DNA from: CAZYME01 sp964648115
GTDB taxonomy: Bacteria; Pseudomonadota; Gammaproteobacteria; Legionellales; Legionellaceae
Assembly (NCBI GenBank): GCA_964648115.1
Contig: CAZYME010000031.1
Coordinates: 1 to 29,005 of the forward strand
Length of the DNA stretch: 29,005 nucleotides
Direction: 5' to 3'
The notes below the pieces were generated by a model. That model was not told the DNA's origin. It searched no databases and saw nothing but the letters and a program-made list of their open reading frames with translations. This document shows, piece by piece, positions 1 through 6,782 of this stretch (its first letter is position 1; the number at the start of each line of letters is the position of its first letter). A program made the translations under genes and the position numbers.

Positions 1-58
1 GCTAAATAGACAATTTATTATGGAACAACCAGATAAGGCTTATGCTTCTGATATTGCA

Positions 59-346
59 CATAGGGGTCAGGACGTGCCATGTGCCCTTGTGCTGACGGAT
101 GCCGCTGGGAGCAACGAAAAAGGGTAAGGACGCTACTTAGGGGGTCTGAGCACAATGGGGTGTCCGGACGCTCAAGCAATGTCGTAGAGATCCCAAGTGC
201 CGTAGCACAACATAGGCGTCGGGCATGCCATGTGCCTCCAATCAACATAGGGGTCAGGACTTGCCATGTGCCTCCGAAACGCCCTTGATGTTGGACTTGC
301 CCCCGGGCTGGAAGTTTACGGCTGCGAAAGGGTCGTGCGAAAGGGG
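59..346. repeat. REP-like repeat cluster, left of parDE
   Basis: The first 388 bases hold no convincing gene. They carry several related motifs of the form AGGGGTCAGGAC followed by (G/T)TGCCATGTGCC: one near 62-86, a degenerate one near 211-236, a good one at 248-275, and a weak one near 333-352. The same motif flanks the Y1 transposase gene further right, so these are best read as REP-type sequences linked to that transposase. ORFs across this strip exist in two frames but look like by-products of the repeats. Confidence 0.6.
248..318 (+). repeat. Long REP copy 1 (about 70 bp)
   Basis: This copy starts with AGGGGTCAGGAC and ends in GGCTGGAAGTTTA. It matches 1178-1247 almost base for base, with a few substitutions and one extra G in the CCCCCGG run. 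The two copies are in the same orientation and bracket the toxin-antitoxin pair and the IS fragment. Copy 2 abuts the transposase gene, which suggests that this copy is a dispersed derivative of the same element end. Confidence 0.7.
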
Positions 347-388
347 TCGGGTCGTGCATGGTGCCTGCATTTGATCAACATGGATTAA

Positions 389-685
389 TTACCCAATTAA
401 GCTAACAATGTCACGGAACCCACTTAAAACTCTGACTATCTCAATGGGAGCAGAGGGTTTATAGACAATAAGATAATGCCATTTAAACGGCCAAAACTTT
501 ACATATTTATCAGTTAGGTCCTCCCGGAGGTGGCCAAGCTCTGGGTGCTCGGCTAAATTATCTATTGCATTAAATAGCGCATCAAGAAACGTTTGAGCTA
601 CAACAGGATTCTCTTGCGCAAGATAAGTGATTATTTCATCAATATCTTGTTCTGCAACTAAAGATAAAACACTTCTTGATGTCAT
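389..685 (-). CDS. parE: ParE/RelE-superfamily toxin
   Basis: A 98-residue protein with the ParE-type plasmid stabilisation fold. The N-terminal helices begin with AEQDIDEIITYLAQENP, typical of the family pattern of acidic residues plus YLA. The middle has HPELGHLRED, and the C-terminal strands read KWHYLIVYKP and EIVRVLSGFRD, where the R-V-L-x-G-x-R-D ending is a family hallmark. Members of this superfamily poison gyrase (ParE) or mRNA (RelE) when free of antitoxin; which target applies cannot be told from sequence. It is second in a two-gene operon, and its ATG overlaps the antitoxin stop by four bases (ATGA), so translation is probably coupled. Length is normal and no damage is visible, so the pair looks functional. 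Confidence 0.88.
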   Translation of the reverse strand: MTSRSVLSLVAEQDIDEIITYLAQENPVVAQTFLDALFNAIDNLAEHPELGHLREDLTDKYVKFWPFKWHYLIVYKPSAPIEIVRVLSGFRDIVSLIG

Positions 686-948
686 TTGACATCCTTAGCC
701 AATTTATTAATTTTTTGTTTCATTCGATCATAGCTTTCACGTGCTGGAATTTTTTGGCCGGCGTCTAATTGTTGTAATCCAATATCAATTGCCTGGTTTA
801 ACTGTTTAATACGCTGATTTTGTAAATCATCATGCGTATGCAGTAGTCTCAATGATTCACGAATCACCTCACTTGCTGAGGTATACATGCCGCTACTTAC
901 TTTATCTTGTACGAAATGCTCAAGCTCTGGAGTAAGTGAAATATTCAT
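682..948 (-). CDS. parD: ParD-family antitoxin
   Basis: An 88-residue protein opening with a ribbon-helix-helix DNA-binding segment. It begins MNISLTPELEHFVQDKV, followed by SGMYTSASEVIRESLRLL, the classic ParD/CC2985-type pattern (S-G-x-Y-x-S-A-S-E-V-I-R). The rest is a charged helical tail (about residues 40-88) that in this family wraps around the toxin. It is the first gene of the pair and overlaps the toxin start. A good ribosome site, GGAG, lies six bases before the ATG. Antitoxins of this family repress their own operon, and a short perfect palindrome lies upstream at about 984-998. The whole unit sits between REP copies, as expected for an acquired stabilisation module. Confidence 0.9.
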   Translation of the reverse strand: MNISLTPELEHFVQDKVSSGMYTSASEVIRESLRLLHTHDDLQNQRIKQLNQAIDIGLQQLDAGQKIPARESYDRMKQKINKLAKDVK

Positions 949-983
949 TTATTGCTCCGAATAAACTATGGTATAACAAATAA

Positions 984-998
984 TAGCATATTATGCTA
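984..998. promoter_or_regulatory. Candidate ParD operator palindrome
   Basis: TAGCATA-T-TATGCTA is a 15-bp perfect palindrome about 36 bases upstream of the antitoxin start, in an AT-rich stretch where the promoter should lie. Autoregulation by ribbon-helix-helix antitoxins at such sites is known for the family. Assigning this particular site is inference. Confidence 0.45.
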
Positions 999-1049
999 AA
1001 TTTCGCTATTGCAGGATAAGGATAGGGGGATAGCACATAGGGGTCAGGA

Positions 1050-1140
1050 TGAAGCTCCCCCAGTATAACGGATACTTTTAATCGGCGATAATCTCGTCCT
1101 AAATAGGAGTGTCCATTATGACTAACAAGCGAAAGCCTTA
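1050..1140 (+). mobile_element. Probable IS3-like left-end fragment
   Basis: TGAAGCTCCCCCAGTATAAC resembles the terminal inverted repeats of some IS3-family elements, which begin TGA and include a run of C. About 55 bases later comes AGGAG, then ATG at 1118 followed by codons for MTNKRKPYE, reminiscent of the basic start of an IS3 OrfA. The reading frame then runs directly into REP sequence and stops after about 20 codons. No downstream transposase is present. The fragment is too short for a firm family call. Confidence 0.35.
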
Positions 1141-1198
1141 CGAGGCCTTAGGGGTCAGGACGTGCCATGCGAGGCCTTAGGGGTCAGGACGTGCCATG
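1141..1198 (+). repeat. Tandem duplication, 2 x 29 bp
   Basis: Two exact back-to-back copies of a 29-bp unit that begins CGAGGCCTTAGGGGTCAGGA and ends CGTGCCATG. Each unit contains the REP core, and the second unit runs on into the long REP copy at 1178-1247. The unit joins what looks like IS coding sequence (CGAGGCC) to the REP core, so the duplication arose after that junction formed. Confidence 0.9.
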
Positions 1199-1247
1199 TG
1201 CCTCCAAAACACCCTTGATGTGGGACTTGCCCCCGGCTGGAAGTTTA
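1178..1247 (+). repeat. Long REP copy 2, abutting the transposase gene
   Basis: Near-identical to 248-318 and in the same orientation. Its final bases, GAAGTTTA, include the stop codon of the leftward transposase gene (TAA on the minus strand, 1245-1247). The element end therefore coincides with the end of the gene. This is the arrangement expected if the REP sequence is the recognition end mobilised by the transposase. Confidence 0.75.
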
Positions 1248-2102
1248 GATATTTGTTATTTTATATTGCTGGCTGACAATTTTGCTTACCCTGGAATAGT
1301 GCAAATTAAAATACTCGCCGATTTCTTTCATAGAATAATGACCACTTTTATATACCTGAAAAATCGCATCATTCCTTTCGTGGGTTGTTTTTTCATAGTC
1401 TGAAATGGGGGGTCTTTCGCTAACTTCCATGAGACAAATTTTAGGTATATTAGTTTTGTCGATTTTTTGATTTATATTCTCTAGGCACTCATTAACGAAA
1501 TTTTCCGAACCTAGGTACAATCGTTTTTTTAAATTAGACCAGGGACTCTTTTTGTTCGCACCATCTTCTACAAATTGTTTGTATTTATTTATAGCTATTG
1601 ATTTATTTGGACTAAATGTTGTTAACAGAGCGGACACGTTTAGCCATCTAGGTGGAGTCACTTCATGGCAGGTGGATAAATAACTGCTCCAAATCCAATC
1701 ATTTGCTTGCAGTACCATCTTCGCTCTAACTGGATTCAAGACAATATAGCGCGACAATTCCAATAGATAGCTATCCTTTTCTACTATGATAGCCTTATAT
1801 CTGCCTTGAAAAACATGACCAACACGTCTATGAACCCTATTAAATTTTTGTGTATAAACACCATTAAGATATTGCATTCCTTTCGACAGGTTTCCAAGTG
1901 GAGTTTCAATTAACAAATGATAGTGATTGCTCATCAGACAATAGGCAAGGCACAACCAGCCATGCTTTTCACATGTGTCAGCTAATATAGCCAGAAATAA
2001 TACTTTATCTTCAGTTGATAAATATATTTCTTCTCTCCGATTTCCTCGGCTTGTTACATGATATAACGCACCTGGGTATTCCACGCGTAAGGGTCTTACC
2101 AT
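1245..2102 (-). CDS. REP-associated tyrosine transposase (RAYT, Y1_Tnp)
   Basis: A 285-residue member of the IS200/TnpA-REP group of single-strand DNA transposases. The start MVRPLRVEYPGALYHVTSRG is the standard RAYT opening. The HUH metal-binding motif is NHYHLL (residues 59-64, His60 and His62). The catalytic tyrosine lies in the segment SYLLELSRYIVLNPVRA (Tyr112 or Tyr119). The C-terminal part, with HYSMKEIGEYFNLHYSRVSK near the end, resembles a helix-turn-helix that could bind REP DNA. Length is normal and the frame is intact. REP motifs lie directly against the 3' end (GGTCAGGAC, plus strand) and, inverted, about 110 bases beyond the 5' end (2214-2224). The insertion probably removed most of an antitoxin gene to the right. 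Known family members act on REP hairpins in cis and trans; mobility here is unproven. Confidence 0.9.
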   Translation of the reverse strand: MVRPLRVEYPGALYHVTSRGNRREEIYLSTEDKVLFLAILADTCEKHGWLCLAYCLMSNHYHLLIETPLGNLSKGMQYLNGVYTQKFNRVHRRVGHVFQGRYKAIIVEKDSYLLELSRYIVLNPVRAKMVLQANDWIWSSYLSTCHEVTPPRWLNVSALLTTFSPNKSIAINKYKQFVEDGANKKSPWSNLKKRLYLGSENFVNECLENINQKIDKTNIPKICLMEVSERPPISDYEKTTHERNDAIFQVYKSGHYSMKEIGEYFNLHYSRVSKIVSQQYKITNI

Positions 2103-2213
2103 AATTGGACTTATTTTTTTTCTTCCTTGGAGCGTTTAAAATTATAGGATTGCTTGCTAAATCGCAACCTTAAATGGCAATTTAGAGCATTTTTTAATGT
2201 AGGCATAAGGAAA

Positions 2214-2224
2214 GTCCTGACCCT
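2214..2224 (-). repeat. Inverted REP core on the right side of the RAYT gene
   Basis: GTCCTGACCCT is the reverse complement of the AGGGGTCAGGAC core, with one G fewer. It lies right of the transposase gene while forward copies lie left of it, so the gene is bracketed by inverted cores. Immediately after it the remains of an antitoxin reading frame begin, so this marks the likely right boundary of the element. Confidence 0.6.
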
Positions 2225-2227
2225 GAT

Positions 2228-2266
2228 AACTGGGACCCTTCCCCGACACGGGATATTGAATTATGA
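2228..2266 (+). pseudogene. 3' remnant of a VapB/Phd-type antitoxin gene
   Basis: In the frame that ends in the TGA at 2264-2266, the last codons read NWDPSPTRDIEL. The stop overlaps the ATG of the PIN toxin as ATGA. This acidic tail ending in R-D-(I/V)-(E/D)-L resembles the C-terminus of Phd/YefM-like antitoxins that precede PIN toxins. Upstream, the frame runs straight into the inverted REP core and closes at a stop near 2195, with no suitable start or DNA-binding domain. The N-terminal part therefore appears to have been lost to the RAYT/REP insertion. The family assignment from 12 residues is inference. Confidence 0.5.
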
Positions 2267-2643
2267 GGGCCTTACTAGATACGTGTGTTTTATCGGGATT
2301 ACGTCACCCTGCACATGCCACTTTGCTTAAAAACGCAATGCAATTTTTTGATGCAAAAGATTTATTTCTTAGTGTTATTTCAATCGGGGAAATAACTAAA
2401 GGAATTGCATTATTACCGGCCACGAAAAAGAAAAGTGAATTACAAAGTTGGGCGCTTCAGCTTGAGAACGTTTATACAGATCGCCTATTAAATATTACCA
2501 GTGAAGTCGTGCATATTTGGGGGGAGTTGGCAGCGCAAGCAAAATTGAAGGGCATAAGCATTCCTACGTCTGATGGATTAATCGCTGCCACCGCACTGGC
2601 AAATGGTCTACATGTAATGACGCGTAATTTGGCTGATTTTTAG
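2263..2643 (+). CDS. PIN-domain (VapC-like) toxin, truncated at an in-frame TAG
   Basis: A 126-residue PIN-domain protein, the RNase fold of VapC toxins. Four acidic residues are placed as in the family: Asp6 in LLDTCVLS, Glu43 in SIGEITKG, Asp104 in PTSDGLIAATA, and Asp125 in the closing TRNLADF. The frame stops at TAG (2641-2643). If the TAG is read through, the next eleven codons give STGVLLLNPWE before a TAA at 2677-2679. That is the tail normally expected after TRN-x-x-DF in this family (x-TGV-x-x-x-NPW), so the TAG looks like a recent nonsense mutation. Only the last codons of the partner antitoxin remain upstream. A PIN toxin without antitoxin should be harmful if active, so loss of the C-terminal strand may be what makes it tolerable. 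It could equally be annotated as a pseudogene. Confidence 0.8.
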   Translation: MRALLDTCVLSGLRHPAHATLLKNAMQFFDAKDLFLSVISIGEITKGIALLPATKKKSELQSWALQLENVYTDRLLNITSEVVHIWGELAAQAKLKGISIPTSDGLIAATALANGLHVMTRNLADF

Positions 2644-2798
2644 TCAACCGGTGTTTTATTATTAAATCCATGGGAATAAGCCAATCGATGGATCAATGGG
2701 TACTCGAATAGAAATTTACTTAGACCCTTTTAGCTGTAATGGGGTTAGAGTGGAATGGCTCTAAGTTAAGTGATTTCTCTCACCTTTGCGCATAAGAA

Positions 2799-2881
2799 GT
2801 AGGCTGGCGCTGAGCATTAGCGAAGCCCAGCAAGCACGCGATCATCTCTGCTGGGCTTTATTTCATTCAGCACCAGCCTAC
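2799..2881. repeat. Palindromic intergenic element, copy 1
   Basis: Begins GTAGGCTGGCGCTGAG and ends CAGCACCAGCCTAC. Its two halves are imperfect inverted repeats that also pair GAAGCCCAGCA with TGCTGGGCTT, giving a long hairpin. A second copy lies at 4223-4310 on the other side of the ATPase gene in the same orientation, and shared sequence (GCATAAGAA) extends left of the palindrome in both. No coding capacity. In this gap (2644-3050) the only other structure seen is the inverted repeat at 2959-3009. Confidence 0.85.
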
Positions 2882-2958
2882 AGTTTGGCTCATCTTAGTG
2901 CCATTCAGGTCAGAGCCGTAATACCTATTTCTACACTTCCGAGTTGCTAGCATGAGCT

Positions 2959-3009
2959 TTCCATGAATTACAAATTGTCAATCAAATTGACAATTTGTAA
3001 TTCATGGAA
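2959..3009. promoter_or_regulatory. 24-bp perfect inverted repeat with 3-nt loop
   Basis: The left arm, 2959-2982, starts TTCCATGAATTACAAATTGT and is exactly complementary to 2986-3009, with CAA between. The stem is AT-rich with no T-run, so it is not a typical terminator. It sits about 40 bases before the ATPase start and probably covers or adjoins its promoter. It could be a protein-binding operator, an mRNA hairpin shielding the start, or a scar of an excised element. Confidence 0.85.
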
Positions 3010-3050
3010 TAACATAATGAATAATAACAATTATTTTGGATCATTTTGAA

Positions 3051-4226
3051 ATGATAGAAAGAAAATCATTGGCTATTTTGATCGAAAAAGCAGCTCATTA
3101 TCCTGTCGTGGCGATTACTGGTCCTAGACAATCCGGTAAATCAACCCTTGCGAAAGCTACCTTTCCCCACAAGCCATATATTAGCCTAGAAGATTTAGAT
3201 ACTCGCCAATTTGCTATTGATGATCCGCGAGGCTTTCTTTCACAGTTTCCGAATGGTGCTATTTTAGATGAAGTGCAACATTGCCCAGCATTATTTTCAT
3301 ATCTACAAACCCTTGTCGATGCAAAGTTAGAGATGGGATTATTTATTTTAACAGGATCCCAACAATTTGGTCTTACTGCACGAATCACGCAGTCACTTGC
3401 AGGACGCGTTGGTTTTTTACAGCTATTGCCATTTACGTTGGATGAACTACAAGGTGCGCATTGCGCCCCAGTTGATTTGGAAACCTTATTGTTTACTGGA
3501 TTATATCCACCTATCTATGACCGGCACGTAGCGCCTGCTAGTTGGTACAGTGATTATATTATGACGTATGTTGAGCGTGATGTAAGGCAATTGATAAACG
3601 TACAAGACTTACGTTCTTTTCATCGGTTTTTAAAAATGTGTGCGGCTCGCACGGGTCAAATATTGAACTTATCAAGCCTTGCTGCTGATTGCGGGATTAC
3701 TCACAACACGGCGAAGGCATGGCTATCTGTTCTAGAAGCAAGTTATATTGTTTTTTTATTAGCTCCTCACCATCGTAATTTCAATAAAAGGATCACAAAA
3801 TCTCCGAAACTGTATTTCTATGACACAGGGCTTGTTTGTACGCTAATTGGCATTCAAGAAAGCAAACAAATCACAATTCATTCTATACGCGGCGCTTTGT
3901 TTGAAACTTGGGTTGTAGGTGAGTTAATGAAAAAACGCTTTAATCAAGGCTTACTATCTAACTTATATTATTGGCGTGATAGTCAAGGGCATGAAATTGA
4001 TGTCATAGTTGAGCAAGGTGACATGTTAATTCCTATAGAAATTAAATCAGGAAAGACCATAGCAAGTGATTTTTTTGATCATTTACTATACTGGCGAGCC
4101 CTGGCAAATCAAACGACTTCACCTGCTATTCTTGTCTACGGTGGTGATCAAATACAAACTAGAGGAAATGTGCATGTTATGGGATGGAATGCATTATCAG
4201 ACCCCTCATTACTGCATAAGAAGTAG
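3051..4226 (+). CDS. AAA ATPase with DUF4143 domain
   Basis: A 391-residue ATPase of the AAA_14/DUF4143 family. The Walker A motif is GPRQSGKST (about residues 24-32) and Walker B is AILDEVQ (about 71-77). After the ATPase core comes a winged-helix-like middle (NLSSLAADCGITHNTAKAWLSVLEASYIVFLL). The C-terminal DUF4143 region has SPKLYFYDTGL, FETWVVGE, then YYWRDSQGHEIDVIVE and PIEIKSGKT. That D-x-x-G-x-E-I-D...E-I-K pattern resembles PD-(D/E)xK nuclease-fold residues. The role of the family is not established. An upstream TTG at 3036 is in frame, but ATG 3051 fits the usual family start (MIERKSL) better. The stop codon and the last three residues (HKK) are encoded by the left end of the second palindromic element, so the gene end seems to have been captured by it. 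Confidence 0.88.
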   Translation: MIERKSLAILIEKAAHYPVVAITGPRQSGKSTLAKATFPHKPYISLEDLDTRQFAIDDPRGFLSQFPNGAILDEVQHCPALFSYLQTLVDAKLEMGLFILTGSQQFGLTARITQSLAGRVGFLQLLPFTLDELQGAHCAPVDLETLLFTGLYPPIYDRHVAPASWYSDYIMTYVERDVRQLINVQDLRSFHRFLKMCAARTGQILNLSSLAADCGITHNTAKAWLSVLEASYIVFLLAPHHRNFNKRITKSPKLYFYDTGLVCTLIGIQESKQITIHSIRGALFETWVVGELMKKRFNQGLLSNLYYWRDSQGHEIDVIVEQGDMLIPIEIKSGKTIASDFFDHLLYWRALANQTTSPAILVYGGDQIQTRGNVHVMGWNALSDPSLLHKK

Positions 4227-4310
4227 GCTGGCGCTGAGCGTAAGCGAAGCCCAGCCCAGCAAGCAAGTGATCATCTCTGCTGGGCTTCATTTCATTCAGC
4301 ACTAGCCTAC
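4223..4310. repeat. Palindromic intergenic element, copy 2
   Basis: Begins GTAGGCTGGCGCTGAGCG and ends CAGCACTAGCCTAC. Same organisation and orientation as 2799-2881, with a small insertion (CCCAG doubled) and a few substitutions. It overlaps the stop codon of the ATPase gene and ends four bases before the stop of the leftward ATP-grasp gene, so it fills the whole gap between two convergent genes. Its hairpin could act as a shared transcription stop, though there is no T-run. Confidence 0.85.
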
Positions 4311-4313
4311 GGT

Positions 4314-5258
4314 TTAACGAGCAAATTGCTTCTTGCTAAATTCAACTCGTGCGTGAATGGGTTCTTTTCCATGGGAGGTATGCGCTTCAATAGCGCGGTA
4401 TCGATGTAATACCCCTTCACGGTTTGCGATTTGTATATTTAGCCCGGGGCGTGCATTTAACTCTAGCATCATTGGTCCTTGCTCTTTATCAAGAACAATA
4501 TCTACACCCAAATAGCCTAAGCCAGTTAACTCATAGCAGCCTGCGGCTATTTCTAGAATTTTGTCCCAGTAGGGCACTTGAATGTCGACGATGGGTTTTA
4601 GCGTATCGGGATGATAATCAATGGTATCGTTGTGAAAAACGCCGCCCAGGGTTTTACCATTGGCTAGGTTAATTCCGACGCCGATAGCGCCTTGATGCAA
4701 GTTCGCCTTTCCGCCTGACAAGCGCGTGGGCAGGCGTACCATGGCCATTGCTGGGTAGCCTAATAGGTTGATGATGCGGATGTCGGGCACGCCTTCGTAG
4801 CTTACTTCGGCAAACACGGGATCAACCACTACACGCCGCTCAATCAGGGCGTAATCGGGATGGCCGCCTAAACTATAGGCTCCTGAGAGCAAGCACGAAA
4901 GGTGGTAGCTCAATTCTTGGGTAGTCAATAATTTGCCGTTAATTTGCCGGTAACGGCCAAAAACTCTATCGGTAATAACAATGATACCATCACCACCAGC
5001 ACCACAAGCGGGTTTAATGACAAAATCGGAGTGGGGTTGCAGTGTTTCTTCTAATTTTTTAATGTGGTGTTCAGTTTCAATGAGCCCATAAAGTGATGGG
5101 ACAGCAATACCCGCTTGCAGCGCTAATCGTTTGGTTCTTAATTTATCATCGACCAAAGGGTACAATTTGCGTGGATTATAGTTCAACACATAATCACTAT
5201 TGCGCTGGTTAATGCTTAAAATGCCGTGTTTATGTAAGTGGCGGTAAATTTTCCACAT
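4314..5258 (-). CDS. RimK-related ATP-grasp ligase (alpha-L-glutamate ligase homologue)
   Basis: A 314-residue ATP-grasp protein of the RimK-related group. The N-terminus (MWKIYRHLHKHGILSINQRN) and NPRKLYPLVDDKLRTKRLA fit this subfamily. The ATP-binding lysine is Lys82 in DFVIKPACGAGGDG, followed by the glycine-rich loop. The C-terminal metal/ATP segment is MLELNARPGLNIQIAN (about 264-279), with Glu and Asn as Mg ligands. ATP-grasp ligases of this kind join an amino acid to a carboxylate through an acyl-phosphate; the substrate here is unknown. It is last in a three-gene operon, and its ATG directly follows the TAA of the transglutaminase-like gene. No signal peptide, so it acts in the cytoplasm. 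Confidence 0.85.
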   Translation of the reverse strand: MWKIYRHLHKHGILSINQRNSDYVLNYNPRKLYPLVDDKLRTKRLALQAGIAVPSLYGLIETEHHIKKLEETLQPHSDFVIKPACGAGGDGIIVITDRVFGRYRQINGKLLTTQELSYHLSCLLSGAYSLGGHPDYALIERRVVVDPVFAEVSYEGVPDIRIINLLGYPAMAMVRLPTRLSGGKANLHQGAIGVGINLANGKTLGGVFHNDTIDYHPDTLKPIVDIQVPYWDKILEIAAGCYELTGLGYLGVDIVLDKEQGPMMLELNARPGLNIQIANREGVLHRYRAIEAHTSHGKEPIHARVEFSKKQFAR

Positions 5259-6782
5259 TTATTTTGCCCCGGCCAAGGCGTTGAAGCGAAACAGCTCAAA
5301 TAAGCGATAACCACGGTACTGCCCAAACCATAAAATGAAAGCGAGCAATACGAATAATAATTCAGGGAAGGCGAACATCAAGTATTGTAGAGGAGCATAA
5401 CTCATCGCCCAAAATGCAATAACAGCCGCGACCAAACTGCCTATTCCTGATTTAATGGCGTCATATGCTCCACGCTCATCCCAGGTGATACACATCCGCT
5501 CAATGGTCATCGTGAGAATAACCATGGGGAATAGTGCCACGGAAAGCCCTGACTCAAGCCCTAAATTTTGGCTTAATACGGTTATCAAGATCATAAGAAA
5601 AATAACCACCGTGAGAATGGCCGCAAGCCTCGGGACCAAAAGCAGGCGCAGTTGATCTAGATAAAATCGTGCTAATAACCCAAAAGAGACAATAATGGTA
5701 AACAAAATGATCCCCCATATCACATGGGTTTCACGAAAAGCTAGTGCTATCAACACAGGCATGAATGTACCGAACGTACTAAGGCCTATGAAATTGCGTA
5801 GCAATAAAATAATAAAAGCACCGATGGGGACTGTTAGTAAAATTTTATACGTTTCTTGTACATGGACGGGTAATTGTAATAATGAAAAACGCAGCAATTG
5901 AGAATCAGTTTGGCCGCCTCTTATTTTAGCAATGCTGAGTGCATTAATGGGTGTGGGTGAAACGGTGAGGGTGAATTGCGGTTTTTTCCCGCCCACTACA
6001 TCAAACATAGGTTCATTGCCATATTGCCAAACGAGAAAGTCTTTAGGTAGGCCAGCAACACCTGTACGTGGGTTGATGTAGTCCCATCGCTTGCCATTAT
6101 AAACTGCAAAAAGCAATTTAAATTCGGCTTTGTTTTGTTGGCTGAGGTGAATTCCTTGCACAGGCATACTATATATCTTGGCTTGATTTAACACGGTTAC
6201 CGCGGCATTAACGACATTTGCATCACTAAAATCATTCCCAACCAATAATTTGGCATTTCCATCTTTTTTGTTGAGCTCTTTAATTGTGCTTTGTGCAAAA
6301 GTTAGGATATCAGCTGATGATTGGCGTGCTTGGCCGATGATAGTATCGACGGCTGTTTTTATATTTTCTGCTAACGGTGGCGCTTTTAGTATATGCGGTT
6401 TGGATAAGTAAGATTCATTATTATCTGTTTCACGAAAGATAGCCCGATAATAAAGGGATTGCGGCCCATTGCTTCGTCTTAAAGACCACACGGCACGACG
6501 ATTGTAACCATTTAATGCTGTGGTCACGCCATAATTATGTGAAATAAAATATTCGTCAAGAATCGCGCAGTAGGGCGGCATATAGGGAATGGTGAAACTA
6601 GCTTTAACGGGCATGTTTCGCTCGGCAGTAAAGCGTAGATTGGCTTCAACCATCCAGCTATTGACGGTCTCGCTCTCGGTGAGTGGGACATCTAGAACAA
6701 AATGGCGATAGAAAAAAACGCCCATACCGACTACAAATAAAGTAATAATAAGACCATACAAATGGCGTTTAGTGGAATTCAT
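5259..6782 (-). CDS. Inactive transglutaminase with C-terminal membrane helices
   Basis: A 507-residue membrane protein. One helix near residues 9-28 (GLIITLFVVGMGVFFYRHF) anchors it. About 70-300 form a periplasmic transglutaminase-like domain with NGYNRRAVWSLRR and YNGKRWDYINPRTGVAGLP; the family is described as catalytically inactive. From about residue 318 to 495 there are six or seven hydrophobic segments starting VPIGAFIILLLRNFIGLSTFGTF. The ATG overlaps the stop of the protease gene (ATGA), and the stop touches the ATP-grasp start, so the three proteins are made together. Iyer, Aravind and co-workers described this combination in their survey of amidoligase systems. A scaffold or receptor for a peptide-like product is a plausible role, but it is inference. 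Confidence 0.88.
   Translation of the reverse strand: MNSTKRHLYGLIITLFVVGMGVFFYRHFVLDVPLTESETVNSWMVEANLRFTAERNMPVKASFTIPYMPPYCAILDEYFISHNYGVTTALNGYNRRAVWSLRRSNGPQSLYYRAIFRETDNNESYLSKPHILKAPPLAENIKTAVDTIIGQARQSSADILTFAQSTIKELNKKDGNAKLLVGNDFSDANVVNAAVTVLNQAKIYSMPVQGIHLSQQNKAEFKLLFAVYNGKRWDYINPRTGVAGLPKDFLVWQYGNEPMFDVVGGKKPQFTLTVSPTPINALSIAKIRGGQTDSQLLRFSLLQLPVHVQETYKILLTVPIGAFIILLLRNFIGLSTFGTFMPVLIALAFRETHVIWGIILFTIIVSFGLLARFYLDQLRLLLVPRLAAILTVVIFLMILITVLSQNLGLESGLSVALFPMVILTMTIERMCITWDERGAYDAIKSGIGSLVAAVIAFWAMSYAPLQYLMFAFPELLFVLLAFILWFGQYRGYRLFELFRFNALAGAK

Noticed and set aside
18..359. 113-codon leftward frame across the first REP cluster
   Set aside because: It is built from REP repeats, has an odd composition and no start signal; treated as non-coding.
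59..1247. Possible CRISPR array from the recurring AGGGGTCAGGAC units
   Set aside because: Spacing is irregular, units vary in length and orientation around a transposase gene, and there are no cas genes; REP sequences explain it.
1167..1403. 78-codon rightward frame over the end of the transposase gene
   Set aside because: It starts inside the REP repeat and is antisense to an intact gene.
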